Below, one piece after another: positions 23,561-35,027 of a stretch of DNA of 64,000 nt. The notes beneath the pieces were generated by a model. That model ran no database searches, was not told the DNA's origin, and saw nothing but the letters and a program-made list of their open reading frames with translations. The DNA is from Capniomyces stellatus (taxonomy: Eukaryota > Kickxellomycota > Harpellomycetes > Harpellales > Legeriomycetaceae). The translations under genes were made by a program, and so were the position numbers. The first letter of the stretch is position 1. Every line of letters begins with the position of its first letter. The stretch is taken from NCBI GenBank assembly GCA_001661515.1, contig LUVW01000003.1, positions 372,001-436,000 of the forward strand, written 5' to 3'.

Positions 23561-24801
23561 TTAAATGGCAGCATTCTTGTGATTTTCTTTGTTTTGAATG
23601 CCTTTCAAGTGACCTGTTATATAGTCCTCGTACTCTTTCATGTTTGAGTCGCTGTGACTTAACCCCATGTTATAATACCCTTGTTCATTAGCGTTGGTGT
23701 GTCCATCGCTCCTAGCGTTTAGAAGTATAGAGCACGAAGATGAGTTGGATCCGCCAGATTCGGTTCTAGCAAAGCTGGATAGCCTAGTGGCAACAGAAGT
23801 AGTGTTTTCCCTCTCTCTGCCAGCTTCAAAGTAGTTGTTGAATCTATACGCATTAAGGAAATAATCCTGCCCGTTAGGTGCAAAGGAGTATGGATTTCTG
23901 CCTTGATCTAGGCTTCGGTTTTCTAGTTGTACATTCCCCAGCCTGTAACCCAGTTGGTTGTGAACATCTGGTCTTCTTTGGAAGGAGCAGGCCATCAAAT
24001 CCATACCTATACAACTATGTGGTATACCTAGCCTAGAAACGTTTGGCTGTGGAACTATATAGTCGTAATAAGGGTCAATGTGTACATTTCTGGGTTTCAG
24101 GTAGTTGTTTCCAGCAAAGTCTTTATTCAGTAACGCTATGTACTCTAGCTGGTGTGGGTTCTCATACACATTATTGTATAAGGGAGTTCTATCCATAATT
24201 TCTTCTCCGATGTTGTTATAGCCGCCAAACTGCTTGTATTCACTGTCTATAAGGCTATTGCCCAAACCAGAAATACCTAAATTGGATTTATTTGCTAGCC
24301 TTTTCTTAAGGGCATTAGCAAAAAGAGGATTATCGTCCACTGCATCAAGAATACTTTGCTGCTCGCTGTGGAGTGCTTTGATAAACTGGTCAGACTTCCT
24401 GTTGCGTTTTTCTTTTGGTCTACTGAGCTCATCAGCATTGTGGGCAAAGTTGCATCTTATTCCAAACATACATTTGCCCAATGGAAAATCTTTACATAAC
24501 GATGTTTTGTACTTTTTGTTTCTGTCCCGGAATTTCTGCTCCACAATCCCGTGAGCAAATTTACACGAGTCGCCGTACCTAAGCCATAATTAAGTTAACT
24601 TGATTTAATCCAAATACAAACACTACTATAAATACATAACATCTAAATTTGGCTAGATTTTTTTATTTACCTGCACGTGCCGTAAAGCCCCCAGTTTTTG
24701 CATTGCTCAGTCTTAAAAAGTTCGTCTTTAATTACAACATTTTCGGGCTCAAAAGGCTTTCCCTCTTTTTCTTTGGATTGGTTTTTTTTCACTTTTGACA
24801 T
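23561..24801 (-). CDS. Tandem CCCH zinc-finger RNA-binding protein (TTP/Tis11 type), two exons
   Basis: Exons 24671-24801 and 23561-24578 on the minus strand, with a 92-nt intron (GTAAAT...CTTAG, phase 2), give 382 aa. The splice joins the two halves of the first finger. Finger 1 (near residue 34) reads C-x8-C-x5-C-x3-H after a FKTEQCKNWGLYGTC lead-in; finger 2 reads C-x7-C-x5-C-x3-H after YKTSLCKDFPLGKC. The lead-in and the spacing between fingers are those of the TTP/ZFP36/Tis11 family. Finger 2 has x7 rather than the usual x8 between its first two cysteines. Such proteins bind AU-rich 3' UTR elements and promote mRNA decay. The C-terminal 280 residues are Asn/Tyr/Ser-rich and unrecognised. 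The target mRNAs cannot be told from sequence. Confidence 0.9.
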
Positions 24802-27800
24802 TCCTCGGTTTGTTTGCTTTGGTCTATTTTGGCCTGGTTTGAGCTGGTTTGAGCTGGTGTATTTTATGTTATAGAATGCTTGTTATCAAGCTTTCCACCA
24901 ATTTTTCTTTAATCCAAATAGCTTTGCTTTAGAGTTTATATGTTACACTTGACCGTTTCTCAATTTGTCTTTCTTTTTTTGTTTGTAGCGCGGTTCAGGG
25001 TTAAGTGATCTAGGATTATCAATACAGGTGGCTGTGGAAACACTCTATTACAGATCACGTGTAGTTTTTAGATTGATATATATAATCTGACAGATGTGAA
25101 TATTTTTTTACGTTATTTACTTTCTAATTTGTTTTGGAAGGGAGAAGGATGTGAAGGGCTTCTACAAGTAATAATATTAAATGGTACAGATATACTTTGA
25201 TATAGTTTTGAAATCGGGGTTTATAGCCTCAAATGTTGGGGGCCAAGTTGCATGTTTATATAGTTTCGATGATGGCTACTTTTTTGATTTTGATTTTTTT
25301 TTTTTTGGTTTGAAGGGTGTGACATCTGTATGTTTATCCCTATGTTTAGGTCAGTTATGATGAAGCTGACGTTCTTCTTTCACTGCGTGGATTCCCCGAG
25401 ACAAAGTCGTCTATTCGGGAAAAAAAATCTTGCTATTTTAAAAGGTATCACTGGAAAACACAGAATAAATTACAATCTCGATAAATCAAGCTATATCTAT
25501 TGTATCATTCATTATCCTTTTCAAAAAAAAACACTTATATCTGGGATATTTTCTGACAGTGTACATTACATTCACAAACTAAAAAAAGAAGACATTTTTA
25601 AACCGCACTAGCGTATAATTGCTTTCTGAATTGAACAATAAGGCTGCCCAATCAATGTGCTACAAACTACTTGATTGAATGTTAGAATAATCATGTATAC
25701 ACATTTATAACAATACCACAAACATGAATAGAACAACAATAATAGATTATTGAATAATGTGACTGTGAATCGACAAAGCAGAAAAGCCTATCAACAAACC
25801 GCAATTGTTTGTGTTTTCACTGCATTAAAACCAATGTAGTCCCTATCTTCAACCCGCAAAGTTGCTGAATTGATACATGCACACACACCCCTCCCAGCTA
25901 TATTCAATAAAATAGTCGCAACCCATGTACTTCTGGTTGTTGAATGCGGACTACAACAGTATGTAGCTAAAAAGTTAGCATACGCACATAACCTGGTTCA
26001 TATTATTCAGTCGTAGCTGGAGTTCAAATGTATGCTTGCGCTTTAATTCCGTCTACATAAACAAGAACAGTTTTTTTTTTGCGTTTAAAAAGCAAACAGG
26101 CAAGTATAATATATATTCAGGCATAAATATTGTTTATATTAGCTGGGTTTGTTTAGTTGGTTGTAGCCCAGTTGAATGTAACTTTTTTTTTTAATTGATA
26201 AAAGCTGAATGCAACTTTTATTGTTATAAAAGTATATTGATTATATCTAAAAGCTATATTGTCCTCAAAAGCATAATAAGACAAGTCAATCACCTTGGTC
26301 TTTATATGCTAGTTAGTATTATATTCGACATAAACAAGTTTCCGGTCCCATCTAATGGAAACTTAAAGCTTTTTGCCTATATTTCAGATGCCAGTGAACC
26401 AAGAGTCATTCGAGTAAATAATGTAGAGTGTGTACAAATAGTCGTAGCATTGTGACATCTAAACCGGAAGCCGAATCTATATACTTTGTAGAGTTGGCAT
26501 TCAGAAGATCCAAATTTCGCAATAGTGATAGCTTAAAATACTGACAACTTGCAGCACTGACCATACACATGCACATATACACTGGTATGCCAGTACTGAA
26601 TATGGACTGAAAGCCCTGAGTGCCTTGTTGTTTTTCTGCGGCGTTTTACTAAAGTTTAATCAAGTTTACCAACTTTTCAATAACCATTTCAAACAACTTC
26701 AAAAATAAATACACTTGCAGAGATTTGCTCTGTTTTTCAAATGCAGGCAAACCATAAGTGCATTTCTTTTTTTTGAAAGCAGTCGATTCAGCCTGTGTAG
26801 AGATATATTCATACCCAGTTTAAAGAGTTTATAATTGGTATTCTGCAAATACAGTCATAATTTACTCACTGTCTCGAAAAGCTGTATGTGTATTCCCCTC
26901 TCCCCTTTTTTTGTTTTTTTTTGTTTGTTTTTGTTTTATTCATTTCAATTTTCAAGAACTGGTTGTTAATTGTAATTCAGATACCATACCTTGGCCTGGC
27001 CTACAAATGACCAAAACATCAATTTATTCTTGCATAATTGACTGGCCAAACAATTAGAAGCAGGTATTCGGGTTACATATTAAACATACCCACTAACAAT
27101 GTAGTATATAATACCAATTGTGAAGCAACAAGAGTAGATAATTACTTGTACTCTACTGTACATTCAAACTGAAATCATAATGTTGGTTAGTAGATAAACG
27201 GCTAATACAAATAAATCATTGCAAAGTGGTATAAACTATACTTTGTCACCAATATACCTAGATTGTACTATGTATTATCAAGTACAATTAGTCAAAAACT
27301 CGAGTAGTGGTAGGCATTCATTACAACAGCACAATTAAGCTTAAAGATAACGCATTCTTATTCATATCCAAATCGTACAAAGCGTATCACTTGCGTCTGA
27401 ACCATGTTTATAACTGTAAACTGAAGTCCGATTGTTTTTTGCCAATCTGATTTACGACATTCACTAGACAGGACATAAAGGCATCGATTTACAATACTTG
27501 AGTTGATTTAGCTTAACAAAGCCCATTATTGTGATTAACAATGAAATAAAAAACATATTCCAAATTTTGGCAGTATAATAAATTACGATGAGATTATAGT
27601 AAATGCACCATTAAAGTCTTGACATTCCCCTCACCCCCCTTCCAAATCATACCGCTGAAAAATAAAAACAGCAAGCAGCTAGTAGCACTAGGCAGTTGGG
27701 TTAAATCATACTAGTCAAGCACTAGGGTGAGGTAGGAGGGGGGGAGGCTGAACAAGTACACAGTATGAGGGTAATGCTGAGATATTGTCAGATTACAAAT

Positions 27801-28623
27801 CTGAGCAACGGGGGGGTTATGACCAGATGTTGATACATAATTCCAATAGCCGTAGTACCTTGTAGTATATAAAATGCGTGCATACATATTGATCATATAT
27901 ATTTCAGACGTGATCGGTTTGTTATTGAAATACTTTGAGTGGATATATTACAAGTGTGCTTTTGGATTTTAGTTTTATATTTACAAAGTTATTATTTAAC
28001 TTTTTATTTTAGAAATAATGAACTAGGAACATGGTACAATATTTTTACTAGCCACGGCAGCGTTTTCAGTTGTAAGGTAACAGCGGATTTAGAAAACAAG
28101 CGTTACAACAAAAAGCCAAATGATAAAAATAATAAGTAAATTGATCCAAATTAATACTCGCAGCATATAAAAGGTATGCGTGAGATATGTTTGGGTCGTT
28201 GCTGTTACTTGACTGCACTGTCTCGATTAGTAGAATAGTAAACAAGGAAAGTTCTGTACATCCTAAAACGAGAGGTTGACATATAAAGATAATCACGACT
28301 AATTAAACAACAGTGGTTAATTTACAGCATGCCAATTCGGGTTTAGAGACTGGTGAAATAGTTGAAACAAACAAATTAAATAATAGCGAAAAATCAAATA
28401 TGAACGAGTAAATAGTGGTAATAATAATAATAATAGCAATAGGGATAGTGGTAATAAAAGAGGCAAAAGGCAAAATAAATTAAAAAGTTTATTTACATCA
28501 CTTGGCGATGAACAAAGCAAGAACAAAGCACGCAATTCATAGTAAGAGGCATAGTTTAATATAAAAAACGATTCAATTATCCAAGTGTAGAGATCAAGGC
28601 CAATAAAAGAGTGAAAGATTCAA
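24802..28623. other. Long gene-free stretch
   Basis: About 3.8 kb without a supported gene, the longest gap in the window. Frames of 93 codons (25330-25611) and 86 codons (26195-26455) have AT-driven composition and no recognisable domain. Poly-T runs occur at 25297-25306 and 26907-26938. The region upstream of 28623 should carry the gamma-adaptin promoter. Confidence 0.55.
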
Positions 28624-31600
28624 ATGTATCTTCGACTTCGAGGTAAGCAAGAGCAATAGGACCAAAAACAAGAAAAAGAAGAGGGATGAAGGGTTGGATG
28701 CGGGGTGGAGGGGGGTTTGATGAAATAAAATACAGGGTGGAGGATCTGTATATTGATTAATAGTGTTTTTTTTGGTGTGTTGTGTTGTGGTCAATAGATT
28801 TGATTAGAGCAGTTAGATGCGCAAAGACAGCAGCAGATGAGCGTTCGGTAATCCAGAAGGAATCAGCAGGGATAAGGACATCACTTAAAGAAACAAATTC
28901 GCAAGATGTAAGGTTCTCGAATATCCAAAAGTTGTTGTATATTTATATGCTGGGCTACCCAGTGCAGTTTGGGCAATTGGAGTGTTTAAAGTTAGTGGCC
29001 AGTAATCGGTATTCAGACAAAAGAGTTGGGTACTTGGGAGTGATGGTGTTAATTGATGAGAAGCAAGAGATATTGACGCTGCTAACAAATTCGCTGAAAA
29101 AGTAAGTTTAAATCCGGCATTTAATATATACATTTGCTTTTATTGTAAAGGTGTAAAGAGATAAAGTAATAAGATTCAATCTAGAATAAGGTGTAGACCT
29201 TGAACAGATTGTGTTTGGGTTGGATGAGGATATTGTGCCAAGATTAATTAATGGTATGATAAAGAGAGAGAAGGATGAAGAGAGATGAAGGGAGATGAAG
29301 AGAAAAAGGAATTGGGTTTGGGATTGACAGGAGAGGGGTTCAGAAAAATGGAGAATGTTAATTAGGCTTAGTATTAATGTTGATATTTTTGAAACATAAA
29401 TGTAGCGATTTGCAGAGTACAGACGATTATATAGTTGGGCTGGCCTTGTGTACATTGTCAGTGCTCGGGTCAGAGGAAGTGGCTAGAGATTTGATAGATG
29501 ATGTGATTAGGTTGGTGGGGTCCTCGCGGTCGTTTATCCGCAAGAAGGCGGTGTTGGCGGCGTTACGAATAGTGCGAAAGATTCCGGAATCAAGCGAGAC
29601 GTTTTTGACGCGAGCGCGGCTGTTGTTGGGAGACAAGCATCACGGGGTGCAGTTGGGGGCGGTGGCGTTGTTGTCGGAGATGTGTCAGATGGATTCGGAG
29701 GCGGGGGAGCAAGTGCGCAAGCTGGTGCCTATAGTGGTGAGGCAGTTGAGGGGGCTGCTTGGTACAGGGTCGCTTGACCATGATGTGGGGGGAATTAACG
29801 ATCCATTTTTGCAAATAGGATTTTTGCGGTTGTTGAGGATATTGGGGGTTGGGTCAATTGGAGTGGCAGACGAGATTCACGACGTGTTGACACAGATTAT
29901 GACGCAGACAGACGAGTCAAAAAACGTGGGTACGTCGGTGCTGTATGAATGTATCAGAGTAGTGCTGGCGGTGCCCTCGGAGAAATCGCTTAGGGTTCTT
30001 GCGATTAGTCTGCTGGGCAAGTTTCTGGAGCATCGGGACAACAATGTGCGGTATGTGGCACTAACAATGCTTTCACAGGCAATAGTGACGGAAGCGTCGG
30101 CGGTACAGCGGGTGCAATCGACAGTGGTGCAGTGTTTGCGTGATGGAGACATCAGTATTAGACGCCACGCACTTGAGCTTACATTTGCACTGATCAATAA
30201 AAACAATGTGCGTAAACTGACCAATGAGCTGATTAGCATGATCCCAACAGCAGACCTGGAGTTTAAGCCAGGAATGACGCACAAACTGTTTGTGGTGGCG
30301 ACGTTGTTGGGGCCCACACACGAGTGGAGCATTGAGACTATGCTGCAGACAATGTACCTGGCTGGCAAGGATGTTTCGTCAGAGGATATGTTCCGCTTTG
30401 TCAACATTCTCTGCAGCAGCCCAGAGCCGGAACTGAACATTCTGTGCTACGCCACACGCATAGCCTATGCCGGGCTGAAGAAGCGCCTGGAGGTTCTGGA
30501 GGGGTGCACGGTGAGCTCTGACGACAAGTTTGTTCTTGCCGCTGTTTGGCTTTTGGGCGAATATGGCGACCTTGCCATCGACAACAGCTACCCTCTTGAA
30601 GAGCTGCAGACTACTTTCTCAATTGGCTCAGTAGACCCTCTAGCCATCCAAGTGCCGTCCCTGGCTGACATCACTGCGTTGCTTGAAACTCTGAACAACG
30701 CTCCAACTCCTGTTTCCTCCCTTGTAATGACCTCGTTGGTCAAACTGTGTGGCCGCAACGTGTCTTCAGGCGATTCGGCAATAAACAACTCTATCATCTC
30801 CATTCTCCAGTCCCACAAGCTCGACACCAATCTTGAGCTCCAGACCCGCTCAGTCCAGTACTTGGCCCTTTTGAGCCCCAGCTTGGAGTCTGTTTCAAAG
30901 GATATTGTTGACAGAATCCCTCCTCCAACCTTTGTTATGCCCAAGTTTTCCCCCGAGATCCTCAACCCTGCCGCTATTGGACTTGGCTCGGTGGCCAACC
31001 TTAGAAGATCTGGTCTCGATTCTGATGACTTGTCTCCTATTGTTGATGAAGTCGATGAGCTGCCAGAGAAAAGCTCAAACACAACCGCCCAAAGGTCTGT
31101 TGTCCACGACTTGCTTGGCCTAATGGACGATTCCCCAGCCTCCCAGACCCACAACTTTGCTTCTCCATCTTTGGCCCAAACTGCCCCAAACATCAATCCA
31201 AACGACCTGTTCAGTCTGATCAACGATGTCCCCCCAACAAGCACCCAAGCCTCCCCAGCTGCCCCTTCAAATCCCGCAATCTCCCCCAAATCAATCCATT
31301 CCCCCTCTGCCAACACCTCCAATCCTACCTCTGCCGATATTCCCGCATACTTGTCCCCTCAAGCCCTGTCATCTCCAGGCTCTAGTTCTGCAGGATTTGA
31401 CTCCCAGTATTTGGTTTACTCGAAAAATGGTGTTGTTATTGAAATGTGTCCAACCAAAAACCCAACCACTCCTGATGTTGTAGACATCGCCATCACCTTT
31501 GCAAACACTCGTCCAGATAACATTCTCAACTTTGTGTTCCAAGTTGCCGTACCAAAGGTGATTTTTTTTAAATTTATTTTTACTCAATTGTTTGCACTTG

Positions 31601-31943
31601 ACTCGTTAAATGTCACACACACATATATCTCCCCTCTCCCCTTCAAACCAATTAACATTTTACTATACTATTACCGTTGTTGTTATTGTTATAAATCCCT
31701 TTTTTTTCTTCTTTTCACTAACCATTTATTCGCTATTTTCACTAGTCGCAACGCCTGCAAATGATTCCGCCTTCTGGCCAAACCATGGCTGCACACACCG
31801 GCACTCTAACTCAGTCGATTAGAGTTGCCAACCCATCCAAGGTCGCCTTAAGGCTACGTCTTAAGGTTTCATTTGATACCGACACCGAGTCCCACATTGA
31901 TGACATAGCCGAATTTAGTTCTTTTGCCGCCAATGTAGTCTAA
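28624..31943 (+). CDS. APL4: AP-1 complex subunit gamma (gamma-adaptin), four exons
   Basis: Exons 28624-28642, 28798-29101, 29406-31557 and 31746-31943 give 890 aa; every junction is phase-consistent (donors GTAAGC, GTAAGT, GTGATT). The 19-nt first exon encodes MYLRLR plus the first base of the Asp in DLIRAVR, the conserved adaptin start. The trunk (about 1-560) shows [59 protein letters not shown] and [10 protein letters not shown], the alpha-solenoid of the large adaptin. Residues about 600-750 are a Pro/Ser/Asn-rich hinge containing a clathrin-box-like LLGLMDD. The C-terminal 130 residues form the gamma-ear ([14 protein letters not shown]... [15 protein letters not shown]). AP-1 sorts cargo into clathrin vesicles between the trans-Golgi and endosomes. 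A 5'/3' base-composition switch within this gene is reported as a finding. Confidence 0.95.
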
Positions 31944-32741
31944 TAGCAATTGACAGCAAACAGCTTTTTAATTGCTTTAATCATCCGCTCAAACCTCCAA
32001 CAATTTCATAATTTTATCAGCCTCTAATCCTGATCACTTCATCTCTTTTCAATCCATCTCACCTATACTCACTTTTATCCTAAATATTTTACAGTTTATT
32101 TCATCCTTATTAACTTTATTATTATTTTCCCTTTTGCTTATCAGTTTCAGGTATATATGCTTTCTCTTACATTAAAAAAAAGCCACACATAATATTTGCG
32201 TTCAAGTGGACCCCGCTAATTAATCATGTTTTGTTATCTATCATCATCTAATTATTCTTTATCACCAACATTTGCAACCCCATTCAACCTTTAAAATTAC
32301 ATTCGCACGTTTAACCAACGCACCCACTTTATAGATCAATCTAGTTCTGGTTTATTTTATTCATCAACAATATATACATGCTGGAATGATCATAATGCCA
32401 CCACCACCATCAATATCATTATCAAATGACATCAAGTCTACATGAAAAAAAAGTGTAAAAGAAAAAAAAAAGCTTTTAGAATCGATTTTGATAGAGCTTG
32501 CTGTTTAAATGCCAAACAGATAACAACAAGGAAACACCAGTACCAAGAACTTGCGTGTTAACGTCTTCTTCCCGTTCCCCATTTCAATCCCCAATTTATT
32601 CACAATTTATTCCCCACATCAATCCTCATTATATTCCCATTATATTCCCATTATATTCCCATTATATTCCCCATTTCAATCCTTTCTGCTTCAAGCTTTA
32701 CTCCAAATCCATCCAACAGCACTTTACAAACATTTACCAAT
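31944..32741. other. Intergenic between convergent genes
   Basis: Separates gamma-adaptin (+) from ASF1 (-). It is pyrimidine-rich on the plus strand, especially 32550-32740, with no supported gene; the longer frames seen there are products of that C/T bias. It also contains the 11-bp array listed separately. Confidence 0.6.
32627..32670. repeat. 11-bp tandem repeat (cattatattcc), four copies
   Basis: Four exact head-to-tail copies lie 70-115 bp beyond the ASF1 stop, in its probable 3' untranslated region. Confidence 0.9.
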
Positions 32742-34277
32742 CTATTCCTTTAAAGCATCTAGTAACTCTGCATCGTCGTTGTTGGTATTCGTATTGTAGT
32801 TTTCAACATTCTCAATATCTTTATCTTCATCAATCATATCTGCAACCAACGTCAACTTTACAGGCTCTGGCTCATCATCACATTCCTCGATTATTTCGTC
32901 CTCGTCCTCATCCTCGACCTCTCCATCGTTTATACTTTCTACAGCATCATTTCCATCAGATTTTCTATCAGCACCTTGTTCCCCGCTTTTATCTTTGACA
33001 CTTTCCTCATCAACACCTTCTTCCAATTCGCCGTCATCATCACCACCATCATCATCGTCGTCTTGCTCCTCCTCAGATTCATCATTTTCTATATCTTCTT
33101 CCTCATCCTCATTTCCTTCATCCTCTTCTTCTTCATCTTCATCCTCGTCTTCACCTTCCAAGTCCTCGTCTTCATCCATCTCATCATCAGTAGCTTTACC
33201 CATGACTGAATCCACCCTGCCTTCTTCGCCCTTCTCGGCACTCGTCTGTGGCACAGCTTCTTGTGTTTCAGGATTGTCCCTAAAGAAACCACAAATCAAT
33301 ATATAACAACACACACGCACAAATCCCAATAAAGACAAAGACAAAATAAAAATAATGATTAGTTACAGATATTAGGTTAGTCCATTCTTTGGCGGCTGTA
33401 GATTGGACAAATCAGTCAGAAAAAGGAACAGCTTGATGTATAGAGCCAATTACTACTCTTACCAATTTATGGGGAACCTTGTAACTCTGGGTTTATCAGC
33501 AAGTAATATTCTATGGATTTTCTCTAAAATCGGAGTCTCTGGCGGATTTTCCTTTAGCTCTTCTTCTAGATACTCGTTATTCACATAATAACCCACTCTA
33601 ACAAACTCTTTTTCCTTATACGAACACGTTAGCAGAACAACAGTGACGCCCAGTATCTCCTCTTCAGGGATTTTTGAAATATCTGGTGGGTCAGTCTATT
33701 AGCAGCAATGTTAGAGATGTGTTAGGGTTAGTTAAATGTGTCTTTGTTACTTAAATATATTCTTTTTTAATTATTTCAGTCTTTAGCCTTTCGGGCTTTC
33801 CTAGGCTATTTGCAAAAACAAAACAGAATGCAAAGTGCATCCCTTTCTCTCGACTTTTTTTTTTTACCATTATTCGGAAGCTAAACGTTAAAACTAAGCA
33901 GATGAAAACCCTATAGAGTAGTTTTTTTTCTTACCTCAAACACAAACTTATTCACTCCAACAGGGACTGGCCCAACCAGTATTGAATCAAGCTCCTGATC
34001 CAATTTCTCATTATCTGCAGAACCCACGTAAATCAGCTTAAATTCCAAATCTATTATAACAGAAGAAAGAAAAGAAAAACAAGTGTTAAAGCCAAAACAT
34101 CAATACATTTGTATGGTGGGTTTCAAGAACAGCAAATTATCGCGTTAAGATTTCTGGCTTCTACTTACCATCAGCCAGCTCTGATAAACATTCAAAGGTT
34201 ATCTCAAATTTGTACGGTTCTTGGAACTGGACCGAGTTGTCCAAAACCTGGATGTTTGTGATATTCACTACACTCAT
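32742..34277 (-). CDS. ASF1: Histone H3-H4 chaperone ASF1, four exons
   Basis: Exons 34169-34277, 33935-34050, 33463-33695 and 32742-33279 on the minus strand (all GT-AG, phases 1, 0 and 2) give 331 aa. The first 155 residues are a textbook Asf1 core: [81 protein letters not shown] and [13 protein letters not shown]. The rest is an extremely acidic tail of Asp/Glu runs (about residues 185-300), longer than the budding-yeast tail (279 aa total). ASF1 hands H3-H4 to CAF-1 and HIR during replication-coupled and replication-independent nucleosome assembly. The gene is divergent from the cyclophilin gene, with 750 bp between start codons. Confidence 0.97.
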
Positions 34278-35027
34278 TCTTTGTTTCCTTTTGCCTCTAC
34301 TTTTACTGACTTTTCTTTATACTATATATATTTTTTATTTGCTTCGTGCCACTCTACTCTTGCGCTGGGTTTGCAAAATATAATGACTTTGAGGTTTTAT
34401 GAATTTGCTTAAGCGTTGTGTATTTCAGTTTTATTTTGCTAGCAAAACCAGCTTGGGCTATTATAGCTTTTTATTTTTTTCCCTGCTTCTTTTTTTCCTT
34501 CAACCTGTATCTGATTTTATTTTACTTTATTTTACTTTATTTTATTTACGTAGTTTATTGGCAATAGAATCAGCAAAACAAAACTTGTGCCTGACTTTAC
34601 TCTTTATTTATTTATTTATTTACACGTTTATTTCTCAAATTATTATTGTTTGGTTTAGAGGTGTTTTACGCGCATTTCTATTTATTTTTCCAATTCTCAA
34701 CAAATCACAAAATGCATTTCTTTGTTCTTTCAAATTATAATTCATGGATTTTACTTTTTCTAAATTCTTTTCACTAATTTTTTTTCCAGTTCTAGCTAAA
34801 TTTTGCTATAACCGAGCCAACTTTCAAGCTAACACTTGCTCTTTTCCAACCAAAACACTAATCAAAGCAACCATACCACGTTAGTTGAACTGCAGCACAT
34901 AAAAGCAACAGCAAAAAAATAAAGCGAAAGGAGAATAAACTTTTTCATTTATAAACACGCTAGTTCTTTCTTATTTACCTCCAGTAATCCATCGTTAGCA
35001 ATAAACCAGTAATCCTCAAGCTTAGCC
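34278..35027. other. Divergent intergenic region of ASF1 and PPIH
   Basis: A shared upstream region of 750 bp. The part near ASF1 is strongly T-rich on the plus strand (A-rich in the ASF1 direction) with repeated tttacttta-like words at 34520-34550. A 113-codon frame at 34399-34740 follows from this bias and is not credible as a gene. Confidence 0.55.

Noticed and set aside
25330..25611. 93-codon frame in the 24.8-28.6 kb gap
   Set aside because: Composition follows the AT-rich background, and no splice partners or conserved motif are evident.
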